Positions 43,610-54,485 of a stretch of DNA of 60,605 bases are shown here, piece by piece. Numbering within the stretch: the first letter of the stretch is position 1; the number at the start of each line of letters is the position of its first letter. The translations under genes and the position numbers were made by a program. Source of the DNA: Bacillus sp. AFS037270 (GTDB lineage Bacteria; Bacillota; Bacilli; Bacillales_B; DSM-18226); NCBI RefSeq assembly GCF_002585305.1, contig NZ_NUNF01000003.1, positions 32,618-93,222 on the forward strand. Direction: 5' to 3'. A model generated the notes under the pieces. That model made no database searches. It saw only the letters and a program-made list of their open reading frames with translations, and was not told where the DNA came from.

Positions 43610-46408
43610 TCATAACCATTTTTGGATAAACCCCGCTAATTCCTCCATTTTTCCCTTTTGGACTGGAACGGGAGGTATTGATTGCAAAAAGGCCTTTCCG
43701 TACTGCGTGGTAACGATTCTTCTATCAAATACAATGATTACCCCTCGGTCCGTTTCGGTCCTAATTAGCCGGCCAAAGCCTTGTTTAAAACGGAGTATGG
43801 CTTCTGGTAGTGAATAATCAGAAAAAGCATTCCTTCCCTGCTGGACAATCAACTGACACTTTGCCTCTGTCAAAGGTTCATCAGGAGGGCTAAATGGCAG
43901 CCTGACAATGACAAGGCAAGATAAGTCTTCTCCTGGAATATCGACTCCTTCCCAAAAGCTGCTGGTTCCTAACAAGATGGCCTTTTCATAGCGCTGAAAA
44001 TTTCTTGTTAGTCTTGAACGACTTCCACTTGAAATACCTTGAGCAATTAATACATATTCATTAAGAAAACCACTTTCCTTTATTAGTTCGTACGTTTTTT
44101 TTAGCATGTCATAAGCAGTAAAAAGAATTAGCAGCCTTCCTTTTGTTGCCTCAGCTATAGTAATGATATGTTCTGTAATAGCGATTACGTATTCTTCCAG
44201 TGATACAGAATTGATTTCTGGTAAATCATCAGGGATAAGAAGTTGAACCTGATCTTTATACACAAATGGTGAGGGAATACTCACTTGAACTGTAGAGTTT
44301 GCCTCAAGGCCAATTTCTCTCATGATATAATCAAAAGAACGATTCACCGTTAGGGTTGCTGAAGTTAGGATTACCGCTTTCTTGGTTTCGAAGAACTTCT
44401 CCTTCAACTGCATCGCAACAGTAGCTGGCTGAGCCAAAAATGTTGTCACATTTTGCGGTGAACGGGTATCCATTTCAATCCACTTTACTTCTTTTGAATC
44501 CTTGATAAAACAGCTAATCAATATGTTTCGCAATTCATCAAGCTCCGCAGCAAATCCAGAGACATCCTCCACTTTATTAAGCTCAGGGATTGATAATGAA
44601 TCTTTCTGGGTTTTTAACCAATTAATTCGGCTGTCAATAGCATTGAGTATATCCTTAATCAAAAAGGACATTCTCTCGGCACTGTGGACAAGCGCTTTTC
44701 TTTCTCTGCAAGAGTCGGTTGTAGTAAACCGAACTTTTATCCGATTTATCCCTTTTTTATTAGCTGCCTTTGTTTTTGCATATAGGGCCATTAATTTAAA
44801 AAATTCATCCATCTCGTAATGTAGATCTAAAACAAGCTGATTTAATTCAAAGGAAGTAAAAAACTTTTTTCCTGATGAAGGAAGTCGTGAGGTCAGCTGT
44901 TCCATTTCATAAAAGAGTTGTTTTTGCTCATAAGTTCCAAATTGACTAATTAGCAATCGGGTAGACAAATAGTCCAATGAATAGCCAAAGAACCTACTCG
45001 CAACTTTCTCCAAATGATGACCTTCATCAATCACTACATAATCAGATGCAGGTAAAATGGAACCCGCACCTTTAATATCGCTTAATAATAATGAATGGTT
45101 TGTAATAATGATATCAGCCGAGTTTGCATTCCTTATTGCTTTTTGATAAAAATCCCTTTCTTGCCAGCCCTTATCCTCAAATAATATCGACGGTTCTTCC
45201 TTTATTTTGTTCCAATATAATTGGCCTCCACTCGATAGATTCAATTCATCCCTATCACCAGTTTCCGTCTCCGTTAACCAAACTAGGATTTGCATTTTCG
45301 TTAAGGTAGTATCATAATTATCGTTTTCATCCATTAACGTCTGGTGAAATTTTTCTAAATTTAAATACTGATGTCTCCCTTTTAACAGAACGGCATCTAT
45401 CTTAAATGGAAGAATGTTTTTCAAAAAGGGAATCTCTTTATTTAAAAGTTGTTCCTGCAGTTGAATAGTATGGGTACTGACAATGATGGGCCGTTTGTTT
45501 TGCTTGGCAAAATACGCTAACGGCAAAAGATAACCAAGCGACTTACCTACACCAGTTCCGGCCTCAATCAGTGTATGCCTTGAAAGTTGCAGGGATTGAT
45601 AGACGGTATCCATCATTTTAAATTGCCCCACTCGCTTTATAAAAGACTTAAAGCCGTGACGGATGATTTCAACCTTTTCTTCTTCACTTTCAGGATATTT
45701 ACACTCTTCTTTATTTAAGATATCGGTTTCCTTTTCAGTATGATTCTTCTTGAACGCAATATCGTTTACAATTTCTATAGAATCTAAAATGTTTGAAGCT
45801 GCAAATGTATCCATCATGTCTTCGAGAAACAACTGCAGGTCACTCTTTAATCCCCCAGATAACTGAGTTAACTGTCTAAGAGTAACCGTCGGCAATAAAG
45901 ATAGACGTTTCAATAGGATTAAAAAAAGTTCCGCTGTCACCAAGGCATCACTATCTGCCTGATGCGGCCTGTCATGGGTAAGTTTCTCTTTCTCTGCCAA
46001 ATCTGAAAGCTTATAGCTGTCAGCTGTTGGATAGAGAATTCTTGCCATCTCCACGGTGTCTAAGACAGACCCATAAAACCCTTCTGATCCTGCTTGGATT
46101 AATTCTTCTTGAAGAAAGGATAAGTCAAATAATACGTTATGAGCAACAAAATAGGCCCCTTCTAACAAAGATTGAACCTTTTCGGATATTTCGGTAAATA
46201 ATGGTGAATCCTTGACCATTTCATCATTAATTCCAGTCAGTTCTTCTATAAAGACTGGAATTGGTTTTTGTGGATTGATCAGCGAGGAGAACTGTTCTGT
46301 GATGTTTCCGTTTTCTATTACCACAGCCGCAAATTGAATAATTTTATCACCCTTTTTTGGTGTATTACCCGTAGTCTCTAAATCAATCACAACAAATTTA
46401 TTTAACAT
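43610..46408 (-). CDS. dinG: DinG: exonuclease plus helicase-like domains
   Basis: This 932-aa protein joins an N-terminal DEDDh 3'-5' exonuclease (FVVIDLETTGNT near residue 5; HNVLFDLSFL; H in HQADSDALVTA) to a DinG-type helicase domain with Walker A EAGTGVGKS and DEGH. The four Fe-S cysteines of XPD-type helicases are absent, as reported for the B. subtilis enzyme, which degrades single-stranded DNA. Start is at 46408. It lies next to the pan operon as in Bacillus. Confidence 0.94.
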   Translation of the reverse strand: MLNKFVVIDLETTGNTPKKGDKIIQFAAVVIENGNITEQFSSLINPQKPIPVFIEELTGINDEMVKDSPLFTEISEKVQSLLEGAYFVAHNVLFDLSFLQEELIQAGSEGFYGSVLDTVEMARILYPTADSYKLSDLAEKEKLTHDRPHQADSDALVTAELFLILLKRLSLLPTVTLRQLTQLSGGLKSDLQLFLEDMMDTFAASNILDSIEIVNDIAFKKNHTEKETDILNKEECKYPESEEEKVEIIRHGFKSFIKRVGQFKMMDTVYQSLQLSRHTLIEAGTGVGKSLGYLLPLAYFAKQNKRPIIVSTHTIQLQEQLLNKEIPFLKNILPFKIDAVLLKGRHQYLNLEKFHQTLMDENDNYDTTLTKMQILVWLTETETGDRDELNLSSGGQLYWNKIKEEPSILFEDKGWQERDFYQKAIRNANSADIIITNHSLLLSDIKGAGSILPASDYVVIDEGHHLEKVASRFFGYSLDYLSTRLLISQFGTYEQKQLFYEMEQLTSRLPSSGKKFFTSFELNQLVLDLHYEMDEFFKLMALYAKTKAANKKGINRIKVRFTTTDSCRERKALVHSAERMSFLIKDILNAIDSRINWLKTQKDSLSIPELNKVEDVSGFAAELDELRNILISCFIKDSKEVKWIEMDTRSPQNVTTFLAQPATVAMQLKEKFFETKKAVILTSATLTVNRSFDYIMREIGLEANSTVQVSIPSPFVYKDQVQLLIPDDLPEINSVSLEEYVIAITEHIITIAEATKGRLLILFTAYDMLKKTYELIKESGFLNEYVLIAQGISSGSRSRLTRNFQRYEKAILLGTSSFWEGVDIPGEDLSCLVIVRLPFSPPDEPLTEAKCQLIVQQGRNAFSDYSLPEAILRFKQGFGRLIRTETDRGVIIVFDRRIVTTQYGKAFLQSIPPVPVQKGKMEELAGFIQKWL

Positions 46409-46502
46409 TTGTTACACCCCAAACCTTCGTTCATTAAACGGCAACATAACTTTTCCATAATGATTTAAATTCTACCACTGTCTAAAGGATTTTTAAAATA
46501 AT

Positions 46503-46527
46503 AAAAAAATCCCCAAAAAATGGGGAC
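46503..46527 (-). terminator. panBCD operon terminator
   Basis: TCCCC / GGGGA with a 7-nt loop is followed on the minus strand by seven T residues, directly after the panD stop. Confidence 0.8.
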
Positions 46528-46528
46528 C

Positions 46529-46912
46529 TTACATAATGGTATGTGCTGGTTCTGCATGTAGAAGATCTTTAATCCGATTGTTCTCATCCATTATAGCTAC
46601 TTTTGGTATATGAGTTTCAACTTTTTCATCAGGTACCAATGCATAAGAAATAATGATCACCGTATCACCCACTTGAACAAGGCGAGCAGCCGCACCATTT
46701 AAACAAATTACTCCGCTGCCTCTTTTACCTGGAATAATATATGTTTCTAACCTAGCACCATTATTATTGTTCACGATTTGTACCTTCTCATTGGCTGCCA
46801 TTCCAACAGCATCAATAATATCTTCATCTATCGTAATACTTCCAACATAGTTTAAATTAGCTTCAGTTACAGTAGCACGATGGATTTTGCCATTCATCAT
46901 AGTACGAAACAA
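46529..46912 (-). CDS. panD: Aspartate 1-decarboxylase PanD
   Basis: This 127-aa proenzyme contains the self-cleavage Gly-Ser site (NYVGSITID, about residue 24-25), which yields the pyruvoyl cofactor. It makes beta-alanine for pantothenate. Length is normal. The ATG at 46912 follows GAGGAAT. It is the last gene of panBCD, 27 bases after panC. Confidence 0.97.
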   Translation of the reverse strand: MFRTMMNGKIHRATVTEANLNYVGSITIDEDIIDAVGMAANEKVQIVNNNNGARLETYIIPGKRGSGVICLNGAAARLVQVGDTVIIISYALVPDEKVETHIPKVAIMDENNRIKDLLHAEPAHTIM

Positions 46913-46939
46913 GTTTATTCCTCCTCTAATGAAACTCTA

Positions 46940-47788
46940 CTAATCTATTTGAATAATAATATTGTCGATTAACCTTACCTTCGAAAATTTCACAGCAACA
47001 GCAATTATAAAGGAACCTTCTATTTTTTCCAACGGTTTTAATTGTGGATAGGAAAGTATTTCGACATAATCAATTTTCCCAATAGACTCATTTGTAACCA
47101 ATTCCTTGATTCTATTAGTTACAACGGCCGGATTTTTTTCACCATTGTCAATTGCATTCTTTGCTTCTTGCAGGCTTCTATATATTACGGGAGCCTGTTG
47201 TCTTTCTTCCGGTAATAAGTTAACATTTCGTGAACTCTTTGCTAACCCGTCCTCTTCACGAACGATTTCAACCGGTATTAACTGAACTGGAAAATTAAAA
47301 TCGGAAATTAATCCCTCAATCACTGCAACTTGCTGGGCATCTTTCTTACCAAAATAAGCCCGTGTAGGCATTATGATATGAAATAACTTGGTAATGACTG
47401 TAGCAACACCGTCAAAATGACCAGGCCGTGATTTCCCGCATAACACATCAGTTCGTTCCTGAACTACCACTCTAACCGATGGCACTTGTGGATACATTTC
47501 TTCTACTGACGGATAAAAGAGATAGTCTACCTTTTCTCCTTCAGCTAGGGCGCGGTCTCGTTCAAAATCACGGGGATAAGTGGAAAAATCCTCTTTCGGA
47601 CCAAATTGTAATGGATTGACAAATATACTCAACACAACGATATCATTTTCTTTTCTTGCCTTAGAAATAAGTGTTAAATGCCCCTCATGGAGAAAGCCCA
47701 TAGTAGGGACAAAGCCGATGGATTGTCCCAACCCTTTATGGTTAACTATTTCATCCTGCATCTCTTTAATGGTAGTTATGACCTTCAT
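46940..47788 (-). CDS. panC: Pantothenate synthetase PanC
   Basis: This 282-aa enzyme has the ATP-binding HIGH-like motif [11 protein letters not shown] and the later KSSRN motif ([10 protein letters not shown]). It ligates pantoate and beta-alanine with ATP. Its start overlaps the panB stop by four bases and panD follows 27 bases later, so translation is coupled. Confidence 0.97.
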   Translation of the reverse strand: MKVITTIKEMQDEIVNHKGLGQSIGFVPTMGFLHEGHLTLISKARKENDIVVLSIFVNPLQFGPKEDFSTYPRDFERDRALAEGEKVDYLFYPSVEEMYPQVPSVRVVVQERTDVLCGKSRPGHFDGVATVITKLFHIIMPTRAYFGKKDAQQVAVIEGLISDFNFPVQLIPVEIVREEDGLAKSSRNVNLLPEERQQAPVIYRSLQEAKNAIDNGEKNPAVVTNRIKELVTNESIGKIDYVEILSYPQLKPLEKIEGSFIIAVAVKFSKVRLIDNIIIQID

Positions 47789-48621
47789 TTTTTACCTCCA
47801 TAAAGAACTTTCAGTTCCTCTTCCTTCATGGTGAAAGAATGTTTATCTTCAGGGAATTGATTATTTTTCACTTCGGACGTATAGGCTTGAATCGATTCAA
47901 TCATAAACGGATTTACGGAATGGTATTGCTTCACGAATTTAGGCACCCTTTCGACACCATAGCCTAAAATATCGTGATAAACTAAAACCTGTCCATCTAC
48001 ATGCATCCCTGCTCCAATACCAATCACAGGGATTGAAATCGATTTAGCTACTTCCTCAGCCAGCTGTTTAGGCACACATTCAAGGACAATAGCAAATGCA
48101 CCGGCTTCCTCAACCTTCTTTGCATCATTTAACAACTTTTGGGCCGCATGTGCATCTTTTCCCTGCACCTTATAACCGCCTAATACGCCAACAGATTGCG
48201 GTGTTAAACCTAGATGTCCACAAACAGGAATACCAGCTTGTGTCAAAGCAAAAATCTTTTCTAACACGCCATCTGCTCCTTCGAGTTTCACGGCATGGGC
48301 CCCAGCATCTTGCATCAGCCTGCCTGCATTAATGAGGGTATCTCTAACGGAGAGGTGATAGGCTAGAAATGGCAGATCTGTCACGATAAAGGTATCTTTT
48401 GCTCCTCGTTTTACTGCTTTTGTATGGTGTATCATATCTTCCATCGTTACAGGGATGGTTGAGTCATATCCTAGAACAACCATTCCAAGTGAATCTCCAA
48501 CCAGAATCATGTCAACTCCGCCCTGTTCCGCTTGTTTTCCAGATGGGTAATCATAAGCGGTAAGCATGACAATTTTTTCATTGTTTTCTTTCATTTTTAA
48601 GAAGTCAGTGGTATGCTTCAT
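47785..48621 (-). CDS. panB: 3-methyl-2-oxobutanoate hydroxymethyltransferase PanB
   Basis: This 278-aa TIM-barrel enzyme has the conserved [29 protein letters not shown] start and VKLEGADG. It adds a hydroxymethyl group from methylene-THF to ketoisovalerate, giving ketopantoate. Start is ATG at 48621 (or 48624), just after AGGAGGGAATA. A frame extends upstream to 48732 through the terminator stem, but that is leader RNA. A promoter and structured leader precede the gene. Confidence 0.96.
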   Translation of the reverse strand: MKHTTDFLKMKENNEKIVMLTAYDYPSGKQAEQGGVDMILVGDSLGMVVLGYDSTIPVTMEDMIHHTKAVKRGAKDTFIVTDLPFLAYHLSVRDTLINAGRLMQDAGAHAVKLEGADGVLEKIFALTQAGIPVCGHLGLTPQSVGVLGGYKVQGKDAHAAQKLLNDAKKVEEAGAFAIVLECVPKQLAEEVAKSISIPVIGIGAGMHVDGQVLVYHDILGYGVERVPKFVKQYHSVNPFMIESIQAYTSEVKNNQFPEDKHSFTMKEEELKVLYGGKK

Positions 48622-48682
48622 CATTATTCCCTCCTTTAATAATGGGAGAGGTGATAAAACGCCAATAGAGAGCAAATAAAAA

Positions 48683-48861
48683 AGATCCTTCTTAAGGCAG
48701 AGGATCTCATCATTACTCATGTGCATGTTCATCCCTCTGTCCCGGTCCGTTATACGGATCTAGGCAGAAACCTTTTTAAATTGTAGTATTAATTCCTAAA
48801 AGGTGCAGTTCTAAGGAGATACTGCCCAAAGAAATTATAGCATGTTAACAGAAAAGCGCAA
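48683..48861 (-). promoter_or_regulatory. panB promoter and pan-motif-like leader
   Basis: A promoter with -35 TTGCGC (48856-48861) and -10 TATAAT (48834-48839), 16 bp apart, should start near 48827. The leader has a hairpin at 48803-48826 (GCAGT/ACTGC with a bulged A), a second at 48735-48767 (CTGCC...GGGACAG with bulged A residues), then a terminator AGATCCT/AGGATCT (48683-48706) with a T run. CAGAGGGAT (48731-48739) can pair with the terminator arm ATCCTCTG, forming an antiterminator. This agrees with the known pan RNA motif found before panB. Confidence 0.6.
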
Positions 48862-48882
48862 GAACTCTTTGGTTCTTGCGCT
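48855..48882 (-). terminator. Terminator of the dapB-birA operon
   Basis: AGCGCAAGAA / TTCTTGCGCT is a perfect ten-pair stem with an 8-nt loop, directly downstream of birA. It overlaps the panB -35. Confidence 0.92.
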
Positions 48883-48900
48883 GACAAAAGTATCTAATTT

Positions 48901-49890
48901 TTATATCTCAATGTCCGCTGAATAAATATGGTGAATAAACCCTGTCTTATCCTCCAATTTTAAAACACCATCATCGGTTATTCCAAGTGCTTTTCCTTCA
49001 ATGACATTGGTTAGAGTTCTTGCCTTGAGGTTTTTCCCGATGCTAACGGCATATCCCTCCCATAAAAGTTTGATGGGGAAAAATCCTTGCTCTAAATAAA
49101 GCAAATATAATTTTTCAAAATGCTTGAAAACACTCTTTATTAATTCAGCACGAGAAATGGGAGCGCCGTTTTCAATCGAAAGGGAGCTAGCGGTGTCATG
49201 AAGCTCGGACGGGAAATCTTCTCTTTTTTGGTTGACATTAATCCCTGTACCAATAATGACAGAATGAATCCGATCTGCCTCTGCCTGAAGCTCCGTTAAA
49301 ATACCTGTTATTTTTTTACCATTCAGTAAAATATCATTCGGCCACTTGATTACAGGCTGTAAATTTGTGACTTCTTCAATTGCCTGTACGATGGCCACTG
49401 CAGTTAATAGAGTCAACTGTGGGGCTTTTGTTAAGGGAATATTCGGTCTTAGAATTATACTCATCCAAATACCACTATACTTTGGTGAATGCCAGCTTCG
49501 GTTCAATCTTCCTTTACCTGACCGCTGTTCTTCGGCGATCACAACGGTCCCTTCTGGCACACCTTCATTTGAAAGGTGGTGAGCAATTTTTTGAGTAGAC
49601 TCTACACTTTCTTCATAATGAATATTCTTTCCGATAAAGTTAGTTATTAGGCCAAGTCTAATTTCATCGGCTGTTATTCGCTCCGGTGTTTTAACAATCC
49701 GATATCCCTTATTTCTAACGGCTTCCAATGTGAAGCCTTCTTTTCTTAAGTCCTCCATATGCTTCCAAACTGCCGTTCTTGAGCAGCCAATTAGTTCTGC
49801 TAAATACTGCCCTGAGAGAAAGGATTCGCCAGCATCCGTGAAGGCATCGAGCAGTTTCTTCCTTATTTCTGACTGCACCTGATCAGCCAC
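48901..49890 (-). CDS. birA: Biotin ligase / repressor BirA
   Basis: This 329-aa protein has an N-terminal winged helix (ELIGCSRTAVWKHMEDLRKEG, about 28-60) and a biotin protein ligase domain with GRLNRSWHSP (GRGxxxR-like) and KWPNDILLNGKKITGIL. It biotinylates carboxylases and represses biotin genes. Its start overlaps cca by 28 bases. It is the last gene of the long operon and is followed by a terminator. Confidence 0.96.
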   Translation of the reverse strand: MADQVQSEIRKKLLDAFTDAGESFLSGQYLAELIGCSRTAVWKHMEDLRKEGFTLEAVRNKGYRIVKTPERITADEIRLGLITNFIGKNIHYEESVESTQKIAHHLSNEGVPEGTVVIAEEQRSGKGRLNRSWHSPKYSGIWMSIILRPNIPLTKAPQLTLLTAVAIVQAIEEVTNLQPVIKWPNDILLNGKKITGILTELQAEADRIHSVIIGTGINVNQKREDFPSELHDTASSLSIENGAPISRAELIKSVFKHFEKLYLLYLEQGFFPIKLLWEGYAVSIGKNLKARTLTNVIEGKALGITDDGVLKLEDKTGFIHHIYSADIEI

Positions 49891-51071
49891 TCCTTAATCT
49901 TTTCTTTGTCGTTTTGAATGTCCCCCGCTAATATGGCACACTCAATTTTTAAAAGTGTATCTTTTAACCATGGTCCTCCTTCAGATTGGAACCATTCGAT
50001 AATATCACTGCCCGTTACATCCATATTATTGCGCTGTTTGATTGGCAGCTCATCATAAATCTTTAGCCAATATGATAAAGAATCCTCCTCGGTATGACCA
50101 TTTAGAACACCATAAAGCTTTTCTGTAGAGCTAACGGCGTTTCTCCCCGCTGAATATAAGTCATAGGTTAACCATTCCCGCTCCATCCTTTTTTCTAAAT
50201 AAATCAAGATTTGTTGAATCTCTTTGATCTCTTTAACAGGAAGCTTCCATTCTCGTAAAAAGACCTCAACTGCTTTATCTTTTATCAAAAAAGTGAATAG
50301 CAGTAATGACCACATTTCTAGTTTATTTAACCCTTTAAACGGAAAGCAGATTACTTTTTCCAGTTGACTTTTATGGTTTTTTAAGCCTGGCAGATACGCA
50401 TATAATTGAGTTTCAAGTAGTATCCTAATGGCATTGTTACCATTTTCCCCAACCAACATCTTTTCAAACTCTGCTCTAATTCGTTCTACCGCTATGTTTT
50501 TTAATAATGGAACTAGCTTAGTTAATGCTTTAAGGGTTTCTTCTTCAATTGCAAAAGATAACTGACTGACAAATCGTACAGCTCTCATAATCCTTAAGGC
50601 ATCTTCCTGGAAACGCTCTTTAGCTGATCCTACAGTCTGGATTACCTTATTCTGAATAGCAGCTTGCCCATTAAAAGGGTCAATAAGCTGTCCATTTCGA
50701 TCCATTGCGATCGCATTCATGGTAAAATCCCTGCGCTTCAGATCATCATCAAGTATTCGTATAAAAGAGACCTCTTTAGGTCTACGATAATCTTGATATT
50801 CTCCCTCTGTCCTAAAGGTGGTAACCTCGTAAGATCTGTTCTGATAAAGGACCAGCACGGTTCCATGTTCGATCCCAATATCGACTGTTCGTGAAAATAT
50901 TTCTTTCACTTCATTCGGTGTGGCCGATGTAGCAATATCTACATCACTGATTGGCCTGTTTAAAAGATAATCTCTTACAGAGCCGCCTACAAAATAGGCT
51001 TGAAATCCAGAAGCCTCAAGCTTATTAATAATAGGAATGGCTGATATAAAGGGCTCGTTCATCTCATTCAC
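49863..51071 (-). CDS. cca: CCA-adding tRNA nucleotidyltransferase
   Basis: This 402-aa class II nucleotidyltransferase has the GGSVRDYLL and the metal-binding ISDVDIATSA motif, then RRDFTMNAIAMD. It repairs or adds the 3' CCA end of tRNAs without a template. The C-terminal part is helical. It starts one base past the bshA stop and overlaps birA, so it is coupled with both. Confidence 0.96.
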   Translation of the reverse strand: MNEMNEPFISAIPIINKLEASGFQAYFVGGSVRDYLLNRPISDVDIATSATPNEVKEIFSRTVDIGIEHGTVLVLYQNRSYEVTTFRTEGEYQDYRRPKEVSFIRILDDDLKRRDFTMNAIAMDRNGQLIDPFNGQAAIQNKVIQTVGSAKERFQEDALRIMRAVRFVSQLSFAIEEETLKALTKLVPLLKNIAVERIRAEFEKMLVGENGNNAIRILLETQLYAYLPGLKNHKSQLEKVICFPFKGLNKLEMWSLLLFTFLIKDKAVEVFLREWKLPVKEIKEIQQILIYLEKRMEREWLTYDLYSAGRNAVSSTEKLYGVLNGHTEEDSLSYWLKIYDELPIKQRNNMDVTGSDIIEWFQSEGGPWLKDTLLKIECAILAGDIQNDKEKIKEWLIRCSQK

Positions 51072-51072
51072 C

Positions 51073-52200
51073 TTAATTCAATAGCTTCCAGTATAACTGC
51101 TCATATTGTTCAACGATCCTGTCTGCCCTAAATTTTGTTTTAACTGTATCCAATGCATTTAAAGACATTTTTTGATGAAGGTCCAAATCGCTAAGAAGTG
51201 AAATAGCTTTTCGTGAAATATCCGCGAGATCACCAACCTCACAAATATACCCAGAAACACCCTGTTGGATAACTTCCGGAATACCTCCAACATTTGTACC
51301 GATACAAGGGACACCGCATGCCATAGCCTCTAGGGCAACAAGACCAAAGCTCTCTTTTTCAGATAATAGCAGCATTAAATCACTAATAGAATATAGTTCC
51401 TCAAGATTCTCTTGTTTTCCTAGGAAGATAACTTTTTCTTCCAGAGAGAGTTGTCTTACCAGTTTACACACTATTGTCATTTCAGGACCATCACCTACCA
51501 ACAGTAATTTAGCCGGCATGACGGCAGAAATTTTAGCAAAAGTTTTTATGACGTCATTAACTCTTTTTACAGGGCGAAAATTAGAAACATGAATTATTAC
51601 CTTTTCATCAACTTTAATTTGTAATTGCTCTTTTAAAGATGTATCTGCAGTTTTATGGTAAATCCTTTCATCAATAAAATTGTATACCGTTTCGATCTGC
51701 TTATCAGGATTGATTAGCTCATAAGTTTGATTCACCAAAGCAAACGAAACTGCGGTAACAATATCTGATTTTTCAATCCCGAATTTAATCGCATCTGTTA
51801 AGGATGGGTCGTACCCTAAAACGGTTATATCCGTACCATGTAAAGTTGTGACAATCTTTATATCCCGAGTTGACATTTGTTTTGCCAAAATCGCACAAAC
51901 GGCATGAGGAATTGCGTAATGAACATGAAGGATATCTAAATTCTCACGATTAGCAACTTCCGCCATTTTACTGGCTAATGCTATATCATAAGGCGGGTAT
52001 TGAAAAACCGAATATTGATTAACTTCGACTTGATGGTAATGGATATTATGATACATCTTATTTAAACGAAAAGGGAGACTTGAAGAGATGAAGTGAATTT
52101 CATGCCCCTTTTCAGCCAGCATTTTTCCTAATTCCGTTGCTACCACTCCCGACCCGCCAACAGTCGGATAGCAGGTAATTCCAATTTTTAGTTTCCGCAT
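51073..52200 (-). CDS. bshA: Bacillithiol synthesis glycosyltransferase BshA
   Basis: This 375-aa GT4 glycosyltransferase has the N-terminal [18 protein letters not shown] and the donor site [26 protein letters not shown]. It joins GlcNAc from UDP-GlcNAc to L-malate, the first step of bacillithiol synthesis. It overlaps bshB1, which removes the acetyl group next. Length is normal. Confidence 0.97.
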   Translation of the reverse strand: MRKLKIGITCYPTVGGSGVVATELGKMLAEKGHEIHFISSSLPFRLNKMYHNIHYHQVEVNQYSVFQYPPYDIALASKMAEVANRENLDILHVHYAIPHAVCAILAKQMSTRDIKIVTTLHGTDITVLGYDPSLTDAIKFGIEKSDIVTAVSFALVNQTYELINPDKQIETVYNFIDERIYHKTADTSLKEQLQIKVDEKVIIHVSNFRPVKRVNDVIKTFAKISAVMPAKLLLVGDGPEMTIVCKLVRQLSLEEKVIFLGKQENLEELYSISDLMLLLSEKESFGLVALEAMACGVPCIGTNVGGIPEVIQQGVSGYICEVGDLADISRKAISLLSDLDLHQKMSLNALDTVKTKFRADRIVEQYEQLYWKLLN

Positions 52201-52913
52201 GGTTCTTCTCCTAGTAAATCGTGTTTCAAAACAAGCGGAACCTTTGTCTTAAACCCCTCAGCATAAGACACTCCAACAAGTTTTCCAAACATTCTTTCTC
52301 TTGACTCGACCGTTTCGATATAATCATTCACAAGCGGTGTTTGAACACTTTCGGCAGTAAATTCAAACTGACTTCTATAGGCCCTTAAGGAGGTCAGCTT
52401 TTTATCAATCACTGGTGTAATATCAACGGTAAAGTCAGGTTTATGAAATCCATTAATCATATAAAAATACAGCTTTTGCACGCGATGTGGTTCGTTGCAA
52501 TCTGTGGTACGATATTTTTTTATTCCGGCAGAAAATACCGCTTCCTCCACAATCCGGGCACAGTTTCCATGGTCAGGATGCCGGTCTTCCCAATAGGGTG
52601 CAAACACAATTTGCGGCTTGTATCTTCGAATCATCTCCGCAACCTTTTGAATATACTCTTCTTTTAAGAATAACCCTCTATCTGGAAAACCTAGCGAAGC
52701 TCGGACAGATACACCTAAAATATCTGCTGCGCTACTAGCTTCCTCTTTTCTTAACACTACATTCCCATTGGAAGAGAGATCAGCATCAGTTAAATCACAA
52801 ATACCAATTCGTTTTCCTTCTTCCACAAATTTCGCAATGGTACCAGCCATGCCGATTTCAACATCATCCGCATGCGCACCAAATGCTAGGATATGTAATT
52901 TATTTAGCTCCAT
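52188..52913 (-). CDS. bshB1: Bacillithiol deacetylase BshB1
   Basis: This 241-aa PIG-L type zinc deacetylase has the [13 protein letters not shown] metal motif near residue 12 and the RHPDH/HGN site in [14 protein letters not shown]. It deacetylates GlcNAc-malate. ATG at 52913 is chosen with GGTGATG upstream, overlapping the mgsA end. It overlaps bshA by 13 bases. Confidence 0.96.
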   Translation of the reverse strand: MELNKLHILAFGAHADDVEIGMAGTIAKFVEEGKRIGICDLTDADLSSNGNVVLRKEEASSAADILGVSVRASLGFPDRGLFLKEEYIQKVAEMIRRYKPQIVFAPYWEDRHPDHGNCARIVEEAVFSAGIKKYRTTDCNEPHRVQKLYFYMINGFHKPDFTVDITPVIDKKLTSLRAYRSQFEFTAESVQTPLVNDYIETVESRERMFGKLVGVSYAEGFKTKVPLVLKHDLLGEEPCGN

Positions 52914-53322
52914 TAACATCACCATTCTCTTTAGCTACATTTCTCCATTCCAATAATCCCATTTCTAACCCTCTTATGAGCAGTTCAGCAGTACCCATAT
53001 TAGTAGCCAAAGGAATAGAATAGACATCACAAAGTCTAACTAAAGCCGTTACATCTGGTTCATGAGGCTGAGCGGTTAATGGATCCCGGAAAAAGAAAAT
53101 GGCATCCATTTGATTTTTGGCAATCATCGCACCAATTTCTTGGTCTCCGCCTAATGGTCCTGATTTAAAACGGGTTACATCTAATCCTGTAGCCTCATTA
53201 ACCCTAGAGCCTGTCGTTCCAGTGGCAAATAAGGTATGTTTGGCAAAAATACCTCTATAGGCTGTTACAAATTGAACTAAATCATTTTTCTTTTGGTCAT
53301 GTGCTATTAATGCTATATTCAT
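52900..53322 (-). CDS. mgsA: Methylglyoxal synthase MgsA
   Basis: This 140-aa enzyme has the phosphate-binding ATGTTGSR segment and the catalytic aspartate in [11 protein letters not shown]. It converts dihydroxyacetone phosphate to methylglyoxal in a glycolytic bypass. Bacillithiol helps detoxify methylglyoxal, so being in the same operon as bshA and bshB1 makes sense. It follows dapB by 10 bases. Confidence 0.97.
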   Translation of the reverse strand: MNIALIAHDQKKNDLVQFVTAYRGIFAKHTLFATGTTGSRVNEATGLDVTRFKSGPLGGDQEIGAMIAKNQMDAIFFFRDPLTAQPHEPDVTALVRLCDVYSIPLATNMGTAELLIRGLEMGLLEWRNVAKENGDVNGAK

Positions 53323-53332
53323 ATCCTTGCCC

Positions 53333-54136
53333 CTAATCTAATATATTTTCAAGTCCATAAACAAAAGTATTATTTTTCATAACTGTTTCAACTGCAACCT
53401 TTACACCTGACATAAAGGATCCACGGTTATAGGAATCGTGACGAATTGTTAAAGTCTGCCCGTCAGAACCAAATAAAACCTGTTGATGGGCAATCAGTCC
53501 CGGTAAACGAACAGAGTGAATATGCATTCCATCGTAGTCGCCGCCTCTTGCTCCTGTAATGGTTTCCTTTTCATTTGGATGCCCCTGTTTTTTTCCTTCC
53601 CTTACAGCTGATATCATTTCGGCTGTTTTTACAGCGGTACCTGATGGTGCATCAAGCTTTTGGTCATGATGCATTTCAATGATCTCAACATCAGCAAAGT
53701 ATTTAGCGGCCATTTGGGAGAATTTCATCATAAGTACTGCACCCACTGCAAAATTTGGTGCAATGATACAGCCAAGTTCTTTCTCTAAGCACAGCCCCTC
53801 TAGCTCGTCCAAATCCTGTTTGGTAAATCCAGTTGTCCCGACAACAGGCCGAACATGATGTTCAAGAGCTGTTTTTGCGTGGTACATGCCTACTTCTGGT
53901 GTCGTTAAGTCAATTAAAACATCCGCTTCGATATTTTGCAGGCATTTTTCAATGTCAGAATAAACTGGAACACTTGGAATCGATTGAAATCCTTCAACAT
54001 CACTCAGCATCATTCCATCATTCTTGTGATCGACAGCAGCAACTAATTCAAAGTGTTCTGTATTAGTGACTAACTTTACCGCTTCACTACCCATACGACC
54101 GCGCGGGCCTGCAATTACAATTTTAATCGTATTCAT
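53333..54136 (-). CDS. dapB: Dihydrodipicolinate reductase DapB
   Basis: This 267-aa NAD(P)H-dependent reductase has the N-terminal Rossmann motif [14 protein letters not shown] and the substrate loop [14 protein letters not shown]. It is part of lysine and diaminopimelate synthesis, also needed for spore dipicolinate. ATG at 54136 follows GGAGTGAGG. It follows ypjD and starts the core of the operon. Confidence 0.97.
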   Translation of the reverse strand: MNTIKIVIAGPRGRMGSEAVKLVTNTEHFELVAAVDHKNDGMMLSDVEGFQSIPSVPVYSDIEKCLQNIEADVLIDLTTPEVGMYHAKTALEHHVRPVVGTTGFTKQDLDELEGLCLEKELGCIIAPNFAVGAVLMMKFSQMAAKYFADVEIIEMHHDQKLDAPSGTAVKTAEMISAVREGKKQGHPNEKETITGARGGDYDGMHIHSVRLPGLIAHQQVLFGSDGQTLTIRHDSYNRGSFMSGVKVAVETVMKNNTFVYGLENILD

Positions 54137-54140
54137 TTCC

Positions 54141-54485
54141 TCACTCCACACTTTCTTGATCAATTCTTGTCCATCGGTTTTTATCTCTTGTATTAAATTT
54201 ATTCATTACATAATCATGAGCCTCTTCCAAATCTATGTTTAAAGAATTAGCAAAACAAATCATTACAAAAAGGAGATCCCCAAGTTCTTCTTCAATTGCT
54301 TTCTCAGTCTCCGTCGACTTTTTCGGTTTTTCTCCATAAAAATGGTTTACTTCTCTTGCCAGTTCACCAAGCTCCTCCGTTAGTCTTGCAAGCATGGCGA
54401 GTGGGCTAAAATATCCTTCTTTAAACTGGCTTATGTATGTATCTACTTCCGCTTGAAGGTCCTTCATTGTTTTCCCGTTAGTCAT
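54141..54485 (-). CDS. ypjD: MazG-like pyrophosphohydrolase YpjD
   Basis: This 114-aa protein has the MazG-type [12 protein letters not shown] and [18 protein letters not shown] helices that bind Mg and nucleotide triphosphates. It likely removes damaged or unusual NTPs. ATG at 54485 follows GAGGTGGAG. It is the first gene of the ypjD-dapB-mgsA-bshB1-bshA-cca-birA run, all overlapping or within 10 bases. Confidence 0.92.
   Translation of the reverse strand: MTNGKTMKDLQAEVDTYISQFKEGYFSPLAMLARLTEELGELAREVNHFYGEKPKKSTETEKAIEEELGDLLFVMICFANSLNIDLEEAHDYVMNKFNTRDKNRWTRIDQESVE

Noticed and set aside
48622..48732. Upstream extension of PanB to 48732
   Set aside because: The frame runs through the leader terminator stem and the strong ribosome binding site lies at 48628-48635, immediately before the accepted start.
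48675..48827. T-box leader before panB
   Set aside because: No T-box sequence such as AGGGTGGNACCGCG is present; the hairpins fit the pan motif better.
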